Shown in pieces: positions 41,548-50,525 of a stretch of DNA of 64,000 bases. The stretch lies in assembly GCA_004555915.1 (NCBI GenBank), contig SFJM01000003.1, forward strand, positions 1 to 64,000. Direction: 5' to 3'. Both the position numbers and the translations under genes were made by a program. The notes below the pieces were generated by a model. The model was not told the DNA's origin. It did not search any database and saw only the letters and a program-made list of their open reading frames with translations. This DNA comes from Clostridiales bacterium (lineage in GTDB: Bacteria; Bacillota; Clostridia; Oscillospirales; Butyricicoccaceae). The stretch's first letter is position 1. Each line of letters begins with the position of its first letter.

Positions 41548-44500
41548 TCATTCCACGCTCTTGAGCGCTTCGACCATATTGATTTTTTTCAGTGCGAAAT
41601 AACTCATGAAATTAATCACAGTTGCAAATACAATGGTAATCACACCGGCAATCACATAGCTTTTCCATGCTACGGTGGGTTCAAAGACAATTCCCTGCAT
41701 TTCCATGGTTTTCAGGATGAAATTGGTCAGCCATCGTCCGCCGCCCAGTCCCACCAGCGTTCCCAGCAGGGTCAGGATAATGCTTTCCCGTGTATTGTAC
41801 TGGTATACCTCCATATCATAAAAGCCCAGTACCTTGATGGTTGCCAGCTCCCGGATCCGCTCACTGATATTGATGTTGGACAGGTTATACAGCACCACCA
41901 TCGCCAGTGCCGCGGCAGCAACAATCAGAATCCATACCACCTGGTCCAGCAGGCTGAACCGGTCATCCACTGCGTCCTTTGCCGCCTGTGTGGCAGATAC
42001 GGCAGCATAGCGTGAATCATTATTCATCTGTCTGGTAAAGGCATCCACTGCCTCCCCTGTTGTCTCCGTTGTATGCAGGACAAAGGCATTGCCCTCTGCC
42101 GCTTCTCCATACAGCTTCTCATAGCCCTCCTGTGACAGGAACGCATAATGGCTCAGATAATTATGGACAATGGCGCCAACAACCACATCTGCCTTGGTAC
42201 CGTCCTCCTGCCGGAGGGAAATGCTGTCGCCAACCGATACCTGTAACATCTCCGCAATCTGCTGCGTCAGGATGACTTCATCCCCGGATAACGTCAGCTC
42301 TTCCTCACTTTCTGTATCCAGGAGAGAAATGTAATTTCGGAATGCTTCCGCATCCGATGGGACAAACAGCTCCAGTTCGTGGGTTTTGCCATTTTCCGTG
42401 ACAATTTTAATGCTTTCTGCATGGATTTCCAGGGCATCCTTCACCACGGATTCCTGCCGCAGCTCCTGTGCCATGTCCGCAAAGGCTTCTTCGCCCACAT
42501 CCGTACCGGCCACTGCGATCATATCATAATGCATGACATCCTCATACTGCAGCGGAATCAGTGCCACAATGGAATCCCGCAGGCCAAAACCGGTGGTAAT
42601 CAGTGCCGCACAGCCTGCAATGCCGCAGACTGTCATGAAAAAGCGTTTTTTATAGCGGAATAAATTGCGCAGGGTTACCTTCTGCGAGAAATTGAACCGC
42701 TTCCACAGCGGGGTAATGCGTTCAATCAGCACCCGTTTGCCCGGATTCGGTGCCTTCGGACGCATGAGCTGTGCCGGTGTCTGCCGGACTTCCTTCCAGC
42801 AGGCCGCCGCTGTGGCGCCGATAATACAGCCCGCACAGGCCAACAGACCAATCGGTCCATAAAACCAGTCAATGGGTGTGGTGAAATGCGGGACATGATA
42901 GAAGGAATGATAAATCCCCCAGATGACCTGCGGAATCACCCGCATCAGTACCAATTCGCCGATAATCGAACCGGAAATGGTTGCAACTGCCGCATAAATC
43001 AGGTATTTGGCGGCAATCTGTCCGCCACTGTAGCCCAGTGCCTGGAAGGTACCGATTAAACCGCGCTGTTCCTCTACCATACGGGTCATGGAGCTCAGGC
43101 TGATGAGTACCGCTACCAGAAAGAAAATCAATGGAAAGGTAAAGCCAAGCTTTTTCAGATTGGAAGAGTCCTGATCGAAGCTGGAAATGCCATTGTTTCC
43201 ATCCCGTGTCAGCACATACCAGGTGGGACGATTAATATCCCCAACCTTTTCACGTGCTTCATCAATTTCCTTCTGTGCATCTGCAATCTGTTTGTCAAAA
43301 TCCGCTTTCTGGATGGCCAGTTCTTCTATGCCGTCCTCCAGCTCTTTCTGGCCCTCATCCAATTCCTGTTCCGCCTTATCCATCTCGGCATATGCTTTGG
43401 ACTTGGAGGTTGCCAGCTCCCGCTTTGCCGCGGACAGTTCTGCTTCCGCCTGCTGAATTTCCGCCTTGCCGGATGCCAGTCCCGCATCAATCTGCCGGAT
43501 GCCATCCGCAATCTGCGTAAGGCCATTTTCTGCCTGAGAAATGCCATCATCAATCCGGGCAATGCCGTCTTCTGCCTGCTTGATGCCATCATCAATCTGG
43601 GCAATGCCAGCTTCTGCCTGCTGAATGCCTGCGTCAATCTGGGCAATGCCTTCCTCTGCCTGCTGAATGCCCGCGTCCAGCTGCTCCAGCTGTGCTTCAT
43701 ATTCTGCCTTTTCTGCTTCAATCTGTGCAATTGCCTCTGTCAGCTGTTCAATCTGCTCATCCAATTCCGTGGTATCCATACCGGCTTCAATCATCTGTTC
43801 CCGGGCCTGCTGCGCCTGCTCCAGCTGTTCCGTATAAGTATCCAGCGCCTCTTGATACTGGGCAATGCCATCTGCCAATGCCGTTCTCTGCTCCAGCAGC
43901 GGTGCCAGTGCCTGCTCCGCTTCGGTACGCTTCGCCTGCAGCTCGTCCAGCGTCTGCTGCACTTCTGCCCGTTTCTCCTGCAGGTCTGCCAGTGTCTGCA
44001 CGGTTTCCTTCCGTGTCTGCTTCAGCTGCTTTAACTGTTCGGTTACGGTTTTGCGCTGCTGTACCAGCTCCGCACGCTTTTTCTTCGCAGTAGCTTCACT
44101 GCGGCGGTATTGCCGCCATGCATCCGCAATTTTTGCGTCTGCACGGTCAATCTGTGCCTGAGCATCGGCAAATTTCCGCTGTGCCAGCAAACGGGAATCG
44201 TTGAGTTCTTTCCTGCCGTCCTGGATTTTCTGCCGTGCTTCATCCAGTTCTGCCTGTGCATCATCCAGCTTGCGCTGACCTTCCGCCGCTTCCTCATCCA
44301 GCTCCGCCTGTGCGTCATCAATTTCCGCATTGGCTTCCCCGGTAATCTGGTCATAGCGTGCCTGTTCCCGTTCCTCCGCAATTGCCTTGAGCAGGACTTC
44401 CTCATTGTCTATTTTGGTTTCATAGGCATCATCAAAGGAATCCAGCTGTGCCGCGCCGTCTGCGGTGGCATAAATTTCGGTAAAATAATCCTCTGTCACA

Positions 44501-45114
44501 TTACTCGCCGGTACATACAGGTAATCCGCCACGGCGCCGGTACTGCGCTCATTGCTGCCGGAACTGCTAAAAATAAACAGCGGGCTGTTTACCACACCGG
44601 TAATCGTCAGGCTGGTATACCGGAAGGAGGATTCCTCATCTTCCTCCAAGGTTTCCGTAATGTCCAGCCGGTCACCAATTTTTTTACCGGTAATATCCAA
44701 CAGGGACTGAGGAACCACACATTCATCTGCCTGTTCTGCCATCTCACCCTCTACCAGATACAGCTGATTGATGGAATCCTTCTCCGGTATGGTCAACAGC
44801 TTGACCTTTTCATCGCCTTCGCCTATATCCACCAGGACATTTTCCGAATAGGCTCCGGCAGCATCACGAATGCCCTTTACCTGTAAAATCGCGTCCACAT
44901 CGTCCTGTGTCAGTCCCAGCGTAGACATAACCTCCAGATCAAAACAATTCTGCTGATCCAGATAGGTATCACATGCCAGCTGCATATCGGTACTGGAGGC
45001 ATTGATGCCGGCAAAAAAGCCCGCACCAAGAAATGCCATCAACGCAATGGATAAAAACCGTTTCCATGTGTCCCGGATTTCACGGAAAATATTTTTTCGC
45101 AGAGATTTTGTCAT
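41548..45114 (-). CDS. FtsX-type ABC permease with long extracytoplasmic coiled coil
   Basis: The start at 45114 (MTKSLRKNIFREIRDT) comes just after the ATPase stop. Of 1188 residues, the first membrane segment is at about 21-40. A long coiled coil (about 250-650) is rich in Glu, Gln, Ala and Lys. Within it a 14-residue unit of the form GIQQAEEGIAQIDA repeats about six times. Two FtsX domains follow, each with the motif seen as FQALGYSGGQIAAKYLIYAA and IKVLGFYDMEVYQYNTRESI. A MacB-like domain lies between them. Together with the adjacent ATPase it resembles large export or mechanotransmission permeases. Substrate unknown. Confidence 0.9.
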   Translation of the reverse strand: MTKSLRKNIFREIRDTWKRFLSIALMAFLGAGFFAGINASSTDMQLACDTYLDQQNCFDLEVMSTLGLTQDDVDAILQVKGIRDAAGAYSENVLVDIGEGDEKVKLLTIPEKDSINQLYLVEGEMAEQADECVVPQSLLDITGKKIGDRLDITETLEEDEESSFRYTSLTITGVVNSPLFIFSSSGSNERSTGAVADYLYVPASNVTEDYFTEIYATADGAAQLDSFDDAYETKIDNEEVLLKAIAEEREQARYDQITGEANAEIDDAQAELDEEAAEGQRKLDDAQAELDEARQKIQDGRKELNDSRLLAQRKFADAQAQIDRADAKIADAWRQYRRSEATAKKKRAELVQQRKTVTEQLKQLKQTRKETVQTLADLQEKRAEVQQTLDELQAKRTEAEQALAPLLEQRTALADGIAQYQEALDTYTEQLEQAQQAREQMIEAGMDTTELDEQIEQLTEAIAQIEAEKAEYEAQLEQLDAGIQQAEEGIAQIDAGIQQAEAGIAQIDDGIKQAEDGIARIDDGISQAENGLTQIADGIRQIDAGLASGKAEIQQAEAELSAAKRELATSKSKAYAEMDKAEQELDEGQKELEDGIEELAIQKADFDKQIADAQKEIDEAREKVGDINRPTWYVLTRDGNNGISSFDQDSSNLKKLGFTFPLIFFLVAVLISLSSMTRMVEEQRGLIGTFQALGYSGGQIAAKYLIYAAVATISGSIIGELVLMRVIPQVIWGIYHSFYHVPHFTTPIDWFYGPIGLLACAGCIIGATAAACWKEVRQTPAQLMRPKAPNPGKRVLIERITPLWKRFNFSQKVTLRNLFRYKKRFFMTVCGIAGCAALITTGFGLRDSIVALIPLQYEDVMHYDMIAVAGTDVGEEAFADMAQELRQESVVKDALEIHAESIKIVTENGKTHELELFVPSDAEAFRNYISLLDTESEEELTLSGDEVILTQQIAEMLQVSVGDSISLRQEDGTKADVVVGAIVHNYLSHYAFLSQEGYEKLYGEAAEGNAFVLHTTETTGEAVDAFTRQMNNDSRYAAVSATQAAKDAVDDRFSLLDQVVWILIVAAAALAMVVLYNLSNINISERIRELATIKVLGFYDMEVYQYNTRESIILTLLGTLVGLGGGRWLTNFILKTMEMQGIVFEPTVAWKSYVIAGVITIVFATVINFMSYFALKKINMVEALKSVE

Positions 45115-45118
45115 ACGC

Positions 45119-45820
45119 TCACCATTCAATCTCCGCAATCGGTGTGGGATGGGCATTCTGCCGGATATCCGTCACTCTGCCGCTTGCCATGCGAATCACT
45201 ACATCTGCCATAGGCGCGATGGCGGAATTATGGGTAATCAGCAATACCGTCATACCATCTCTGCGGCAGGTATCCTGCAGCAGCTGTAAAATCTGTTTAC
45301 CGGTCTGATAATCCAGCGCACCGGTAGGCTCATCACACAGCAGCAGTTTGGGATTTTTTGCAAGCGCCCGGGCAATTGCCACACGCTGCTGTTCACCACC
45401 GGACAGCTGTGCCGGGAAATTGTTCTTCCGGTCAGACAGGCCCACCTGATCCAGCATGTCGGAGGCAGGCAGACTGTCCGAACAGATCTGCGCCGCCAGC
45501 TCTACATTTTCCAATGCGGTCAGATTGGGCACCAAATTGTAAAACTGGAACACAAAACCAATATCCTCCCGCCGGTACTGAATCAGCTTTTTACCTTTCA
45601 ATCTGCTGATATCCCGGCCTGCCACACGGACGGTTCCACTGGTCACGGTTTCCATACCGCCCAAAATATTCAACGCAGTTGTCTTTCCGGCACCGCTTGC
45701 CCCTAAAATCACTGCCAGCTGCCCCTGCTCAATGGAAAAATCCACACCGCTCAATGCAGGAATGGTTACCTCACCCATTTTATATTGTTTCGTCACATGT
45801 TCAAAGGATATGTACGCCAT
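45119..45820 (-). CDS. ABC transporter ATP-binding protein (LolD/MacB type)
   Basis: The 233-residue ATPase has Walker A LGASGAGKTTALNILGG, the Q-loop GFVFQFYNLVPNLTALEN, signature LSGGEQQRVAIARALAKNP, Walker B LLLCDEPTGALD and the H-loop LLITHN. This pattern is typical of ATPases that pair with FtsX/MacB permeases. It lies upstream of the long permease gene with four bases between stop and start, so they form one transporter. A GGGATGGTGA site precedes the ATG. Confidence 0.95.
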   Translation of the reverse strand: MAYISFEHVTKQYKMGEVTIPALSGVDFSIEQGQLAVILGASGAGKTTALNILGGMETVTSGTVRVAGRDISRLKGKKLIQYRREDIGFVFQFYNLVPNLTALENVELAAQICSDSLPASDMLDQVGLSDRKNNFPAQLSGGEQQRVAIARALAKNPKLLLCDEPTGALDYQTGKQILQLLQDTCRRDGMTVLLITHNSAIAPMADVVIRMASGRVTDIRQNAHPTPIAEIEW

Positions 45821-45896
45821 ATGTCACCATCCCAAATATATAATCGCTTATGTTTTATTGTAGCACATGCCAAAACCCGCTTCAATCGCTTCCATG

Positions 45897-46553
45897 TTAA
45901 ATATCCTTGAATATGCTGCGGCATTGCTCCGCCATATGCTGTGCCAGAATGGCATGGCCTTCCGGCTTCAAATGCAGCCCGTCAATATCCGAGGGTGTCA
46001 CCAGCTGTGCCGCATCCAGAAAATATACCTGATTGCTGTCCGCCACCCGCTTATACCATGGAGAAAGCTCTTTGGAAATGCGAATGGCACGGTCACCAAA
46101 TTCGCCATAACAGCTGCCGTCCCGCAGGGCTTCGGTAATCGGCGGCGGTGCCACCAGTAAAATGGCGCAGGGTTTTCCTTCCGGATGTTTGGAAGCAGAT
46201 ACCTGTTTTGCCGTGGATACCAGCAATGCCGCCCCCCGGGCAATTTCTGCCGGTTCCATATGGAACCGCTGCTTCATATCATTGGACCCAAGCATGAGGA
46301 TGAGCAAATCCACCGGCATATGGGTCTTGAGGATGGCAGGCAACAGCTCCACACCACTTTTGTTGTCATCATAACACATATCGGATTGTACGGTTGTCCG
46401 ACTGTTCAATCCTTCTTCTATGACATAATACTTTTCCCTGCCCAGCAGTGCCTGCAACCGGCCCGGCCAGCGGATGTCATAGGCATACCGTCCGCCATTT
46501 CGCGGATCATAGCCATGGGTATTGGAATCCCCATAACAGACAATTGTTTTCAT
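45897..46553 (-). CDS. SGNH-family hydrolase (lipase/esterase)
   Basis: The start at 46553 (MKTIVCYGDSNTHGYD) is supported by GGTGGTGA upstream; a reading to 46961 runs across the opposite hom gene promoter. The 218-residue enzyme has the four SGNH blocks: GDSNT (Ser nucleophile), a Gly in GLNSRTT, GSNDM (Asn), and DGLHLKPEGH (Asp and His). It resembles arylesterases and acetyl-xylan or GDSL esterases. There is no signal peptide, so it is cytoplasmic. The natural ester is unknown. Confidence 0.92.
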   Translation of the reverse strand: MKTIVCYGDSNTHGYDPRNGGRYAYDIRWPGRLQALLGREKYYVIEEGLNSRTTVQSDMCYDDNKSGVELLPAILKTHMPVDLLILMLGSNDMKQRFHMEPAEIARGAALLVSTAKQVSASKHPEGKPCAILLVAPPPITEALRDGSCYGEFGDRAIRISKELSPWYKRVADSNQVYFLDAAQLVTPSDIDGLHLKPEGHAILAQHMAEQCRSIFKDI

Positions 46554-46631
46554 CTTGTATTCACCACCTGCAGCTCTATCATACCTCATTGCCAGAGCAG
46601 ATGCAAATACTCCCTGTGCGTTGGTTTTCTG

Positions 46632-46660
46632 TTGCATTCTACGGTAAAATACGCTATGAT
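46632..46660 (+). promoter_or_regulatory. Promoter of the second homoserine dehydrogenase gene
   Basis: TTGCAT (46632-46637) and TATGAT (46655-46660), 17 bp apart, lie 53 bases before the start. Confidence 0.65.
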
Positions 46661-46713
46661 AGGAACATAACGGTAAAAAACAAATCAAATTCGCAAAGAA
46701 GGATTCTATTGAT

Positions 46714-47994
46714 ATGAACAAACCAATTCGCATCGCGCTGCTGGGTCTGGGTACCGTCGGCAGCGGCGTATATAAACTGATTGAACGACGCGCACAGGAA
46801 ATGCCGCAGATTGCCGGTGCGCCGATTGAAATTTCCCATATCCTCGTACGCAATACGGCAAAGGAACGTCCGGGCGTGGATTCCTCCCTGCTGACAGATA
46901 ACTGGTCGGATATTGTGAACGACCCAGAAGTTTCCATTGTTGTGGAGCTGATGGGCGGCATGGAACCTGCCCATACCTATATTGCCGAAGCGCTGAAGGC
47001 CGGAAAAAATGTCGTCACTGCCAATAAGGATCTGATTGCCATGCATGGCGGCGATTTGCTGGATCTGGCGGCAGAGCATCAGTGTGACCTGCAGTTTGAG
47101 GCTTCTGTTGCCGGTGCCATCCCGATTATCCGTCCGCTGAAGCAGTGCCTTGCCGGAAATGAAATCTCCGAAATCATGGGTATTGTCAACGGCACCACCA
47201 ATTATATCCTGACCCGTATGACCCAGGATAATATGGAATTTGCGGATGCCCTTGCCATGGCAACCGAACTGGGTTATGCAGAAGCTGACCCGACAGCGGA
47301 TATTGAAGGCTATGACGCAGGCCGCAAGGTTGCCATTATGGCTTCCATTGCCTTCCACTCCCGTGTCACTTTTGACGATGTATATACCGAAGGCATTACC
47401 AACATCCAGTCCACCGATATCCGCTATGCCCGTGAACTGGGCAAGGCCATTAAGCTGCTGGGTGTTGCCTGCAATACTGAGGATGGCATTGAAGTCCGTG
47501 TCCATCCGATGCTGATTCCGGCTTCCCATCCGCTGGCAACTGTTAACGATGCCTTTAACGCCGTCTTTGTCCATGGCGACGCACTGGATGACGCCATGTT
47601 TATGGGCCGCGGCGCAGGTGAACTGCCCACCGCTTCCGCTGTCATGGGCGACATCATTGATACCGCACGCAACCTGCTGATGGGCTGCACCGGCCGAATC
47701 GGCTGTACCTGCTATAAAAATGTCCCGGTGAAGTCGATTGAGGACATCCGCAGCAAATATTATATCCGCCTGAACGTGGAAAACCGTATGGGCGTACTTG
47801 CAGGTGTATCCGGCGTACTGGGCAACAACGGCGTGAGCATTTCCCAGGTGCTGCAAAAGCAGGCCGCCGGGGATTCCGCGGAGCTGGTCGTGATTACGGA
47901 TACCGTCCGGGAACGCCATATCCGGGATGCCCTGCTGATTCTGGAGAATATGAGCATGGTGCATGAAGTTTCTTCGGTGATCCGCGTATATTGA
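46714..47994 (+). CDS. hom: Homoserine dehydrogenase with C-terminal ACT domain
   Basis: The 426-residue enzyme has the Rossmann motif ALLGLGTVGSGVYKLIERR, NKDLIAMHGGDLLDLA, the signature IVNGTTNYILTRM and the catalytic-region EGYDAGRKVAIMAS. Residues about 350-426 form an ACT domain (YYIRLNVENRMGVLAGVSGV), which should give threonine feedback as in Bacillus Hom. The cluster copy at 20772-21983 lacks this ACT domain, so the two isozymes likely differ in regulation. It is single, with its own promoter and terminator. AAGAAGGA precedes the ATG. Confidence 0.96.
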   Translation: MNKPIRIALLGLGTVGSGVYKLIERRAQEMPQIAGAPIEISHILVRNTAKERPGVDSSLLTDNWSDIVNDPEVSIVVELMGGMEPAHTYIAEALKAGKNVVTANKDLIAMHGGDLLDLAAEHQCDLQFEASVAGAIPIIRPLKQCLAGNEISEIMGIVNGTTNYILTRMTQDNMEFADALAMATELGYAEADPTADIEGYDAGRKVAIMASIAFHSRVTFDDVYTEGITNIQSTDIRYARELGKAIKLLGVACNTEDGIEVRVHPMLIPASHPLATVNDAFNAVFVHGDALDDAMFMGRGAGELPTASAVMGDIIDTARNLLMGCTGRIGCTCYKNVPVKSIEDIRSKYYIRLNVENRMGVLAGVSGVLGNNGVSISQVLQKQAAGDSAELVVITDTVRERHIRDALLILENMSMVHEVSSVIRVY

Positions 47995-48013
47995 TTAAGC
48001 AGCATCAAACAAT

Positions 48014-48052
48014 AACGATAAAAGGGATGTCCTTGAGGGCATCCCTTTTTTA
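48014..48052 (+). terminator. Terminator after the second hom gene
   Basis: AAAGGGATG pairs with CATCCCTTT around a short loop, followed by a run of T, about 25-55 bases past the stop. Confidence 0.85.
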
Positions 48053-48129
48053 TATAGAGTGAAAGTAAGAAAATTTGGAGAGGTTTGAAATATAAGTTTG
48101 AGGTATCAATCATAACTGTATGCAAAGTT

Positions 48130-48205
48130 GAAGGAACGATGCTACTCCCTCCGTCACGGCTAACGCCGTGACACCTCCCTCCTCTGAGGGAGGCTTTTTG
48201 ACGCA
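48130..48205. repeat. Dispersed double-hairpin repeat (MITE-like)
   Basis: Two adjacent hairpins are visible: GTCACGGC (48153-48160) with GCCGTGAC (48165-48172), and CCTCCCTC (48174-48181) with GAGGGAGG (48186-48193) followed by CTTTTT. Related copies lie at 31460-31486 (minus) and 52006-52137. I infer a short non-autonomous repeat family. Confidence 0.6.
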
Positions 48206-48548
48206 ACCGTTTCATGGATATCCCAACCGTGAAAGTGGGCGGTACGGCTTTGAACTCTCTATCCTCTCTGTTCCTGTTCGGCGTTGCATATTGGTTTATT
48301 CCTGCCATAGAAAGTGGTGTTATATCATTATATGAATAAACCACGGAATGCAAGCCGAACTGCGGAAACCGCGGCGGAAGCAGGCGGATGGCGATGCAGC
48401 GGAGGAGATCGCGGTGATTATGGGGGATTCCCAAGGGGTATCCAACCCCTTGGGCGGCAGAGTGGGTTTCCTAAGGGAGAGACTCGCCGGTGAGTCTCTT
48501 CCTTAGGGGCTTTGCGCAAACAGTGCAGCAACACTTCGATGCGTTGTG
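48206..48548. other. Gene-free stretch with two strong hairpins
   Basis: No gene is supported here. Two hairpins stand out: CCAAGGGGT (48431-48439) with AACCCCTTGG (48444-48453), and CTAAGG-AGAGACTC with GAGTCTCT-CCTTAG (48471-48505). They may be remnants of another short repeat or structured RNA; nothing more can be said. Confidence 0.4.
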
Positions 48549-48905
48549 TTAACTTTTATCCGCCGGCTTAAACAACAACGCCGTAAGCAACCCGAAAAAT
48601 ACCGCCGCAGAAATGCCGCCTGCTGCCGCTTTGGCTCCGCCAGTCAGCGCACCGAGCAGTCCACTATCTGAAACAGCTGTTTTTACCCCTTCTGCCAGGG
48701 TATAGCCGAACCCCAGCAATGGTACGGTCGCCCCAGCTCCTGCCCAGTCTACCAATGGCTTATACACCCCAATTGCTGTTAAAATGACACCCAGCACAAC
48801 ATAGGACGTCAGGATTCTTGCCGGAGTCAGCTTGGTTTTATCAATCAAAATCTGGCTCAACGCGCAGATAATACCACCTGTAATGAATGCGTAAACATAT
48901 TGCAT
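48549..48905 (-). CDS. spoVAE: Stage V sporulation protein AE
   Basis: The 118-residue membrane protein (start at 48905, preceded by GGGGTGATT) has about four hydrophobic segments and the family motif GAGATVPLLGFGYTLAEGV. It belongs to the SpoVA channel that moves dipicolinic acid into the forespore and out on germination. Seven bases separate it from spoVAD. The preserved set spoVAC, spoVAD, spoVAE is the minimal group found in many Clostridia, without spoVAA, spoVAB or spoVAF here. A forespore sigma-G promoter is expected upstream of spoVAC but was not identified. Confidence 0.94.
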   Translation of the reverse strand: MQYVYAFITGGIICALSQILIDKTKLTPARILTSYVVLGVILTAIGVYKPLVDWAGAGATVPLLGFGYTLAEGVKTAVSDSGLLGALTGGAKAAAGGISAAVFFGLLTALLFKPADKS

Positions 48906-48912
48906 AAGGTAA

Positions 48913-49941
48913 TCACCCCTTTTTCCCGGATTCCAGCACGATGGCATGGCAGACTCCGGGTATGCTTTCTCCCTGCTGGACACTGGTGGGACTCATGAGT
49001 GCACCGGTTGCCGCAAGAATGATGCGCTGCCAGGTGCCATCCGCCAACCTGGGCAGCAGATGCGCACATAATACCGATGCGGCACAGCCACAGCCGGAAC
49101 CACCGGCATGCACATCCTGTTTATCATCAAATAATAATTTTCCACAGTCCTCATGCCGTTGCGCAATACTCATCCCATCCTGCTCAAACATGGCACATAA
49201 CAGCCGTGAGCCAACCTTTCCCAGGTCTCCAGTAAAAATACCATCGTAATCCTCCGGATGGGTGCCGGTATCACTGAGCAGCGTACGAAGCGTGTCATAT
49301 GCCGCCGGTGCCATGGCAGCGCCCATATTATTGGCATCGGTAATGCCCAAATCACAAATCTTTCCAAAACATACATGCGTGATGCGCACCGGTGCGCAGT
49401 CATCTGCCGCAGCCGTCAAAATGCACGCACCCGCCGCTGTCGCGGTCCATTGCGCTGTAGGCGTGCGCTGTCCGCCATACGCCAACGGAAACCGATATTG
49501 CCGTTCCGCCGTACAAAAATGTGAGGACGCTACTGCACAAACCCGCTGTGCAAAACCGCCATCTATCATACATGCCCCAATCCCAAGGGTTTCCGCCATG
49601 GTGGAGCAGGCACCATATACACCAAGATACGGTACCTGCGTGCCTCTTGCCGCATAGCTGGATGCCACGCATTGTCCCAGCAAATCTCCTGCCAGTATCA
49701 TATCCATAGCGGAAATCGGCAGCTTGCATTTATTCGCTGCCATACCTGCCGCTACCTTCTGCAAATGCATTTCCGCCTTTTCCCATGTGCTCTCCCCACA
49801 CATGGTATCGGTAAATACCTTGTCAAATTCCGTGCCTAACGGCCCGTCTTTTTCCTTTTTCCCACCAACGGCAGCCCATGCCCGCACACGGGGCGGACGG
49901 TCAAATTTGATGGTACCTATTCCCATCCGTTTTCCAACCAT
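48913..49941 (-). CDS. spoVAD: Stage V sporulation protein AD
   Basis: The 342-residue protein has the thiolase-like fold typical of SpoVAD, with segments GVYGACSTMAETLGIGACMI and IFTGDLGKVGSRLLC. SpoVAD binds dipicolinic acid on the spore inner membrane face. The length is normal. The ATG lies 15 bases after the spoVAC stop with a GGAGG site. Confidence 0.95.
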   Translation of the reverse strand: MVGKRMGIGTIKFDRPPRVRAWAAVGGKKEKDGPLGTEFDKVFTDTMCGESTWEKAEMHLQKVAAGMAANKCKLPISAMDMILAGDLLGQCVASSYAARGTQVPYLGVYGACSTMAETLGIGACMIDGGFAQRVCAVASSHFCTAERQYRFPLAYGGQRTPTAQWTATAAGACILTAAADDCAPVRITHVCFGKICDLGITDANNMGAAMAPAAYDTLRTLLSDTGTHPEDYDGIFTGDLGKVGSRLLCAMFEQDGMSIAQRHEDCGKLLFDDKQDVHAGGSGCGCAASVLCAHLLPRLADGTWQRIILAATGALMSPTSVQQGESIPGVCHAIVLESGKKG

Positions 49942-49956
49942 ATCCTGCCTCCTTTG

Positions 49957-50403
49957 TCAGAGCGCACCGAGTATGACCAGAATGACGCCATACAAAATGG
50001 AAGCACTAATCCCATACACAATTACCGGGCCGGCAATGGTGAACATTTTTGCCCCGGTACCAAGAATAAACCCTTCACTTTTAAACTCCAATGCCGGTGA
50101 AGCTACCGAATTGCTAAACCCTGTAATGGGCACCAGCGTACCGGCACCGGCATACTTTGCCAGCTTTTCATATAAATGCAAGCCGGTGAGCAGGGCGGAC
50201 AGGCCAATCAATGTAATGGATGTGGCAGTCGCTGCATCTTTTTCATCCAGTCCTACTGCCTTCCAGAAATCCAGGATGCCCTGTCCCAGCGTACAAATCG
50301 CACCACCAACCACAAAGGCCCACAGCATGTCCTTTCCCAGCGGAGATGGCTTCACATGCTTTTGCACAAGCTGTTGATATTCCTGTGGTGTAAGTTCCAT
50401 CAT
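49957..50403 (-). CDS. spoVAC: Stage V sporulation protein AC
   Basis: The 148-residue membrane protein has about four hydrophobic segments. The motifs KPSPLGKDMLWAFVVGGAICTLGQ and YAGAGTLVPITGFSNSVASPALEFKSEGFILG are diagnostic of SpoVAC. SpoVAC acts as the mechanosensitive part of the dipicolinic acid channel. The first of two adjacent ATG codons (50403 or 50400) may serve as start, both behind GGAGG. It heads the spoVA run. Confidence 0.95.
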   Translation of the reverse strand: MMELTPQEYQQLVQKHVKPSPLGKDMLWAFVVGGAICTLGQGILDFWKAVGLDEKDAATATSITLIGLSALLTGLHLYEKLAKYAGAGTLVPITGFSNSVASPALEFKSEGFILGTGAKMFTIAGPVIVYGISASILYGVILVILGAL

Positions 50404-50525
50404 TCATTCCTCCGTTCGTTTGGAGGTAGTATGTGCAGCAACTGCTGTTTTATCCCATGACAGATAAAAAAAGCAGCAGATTCTGTATGAATCCGCCGCT
50501 TTGAATCTCTTTTACTATATAAGCC

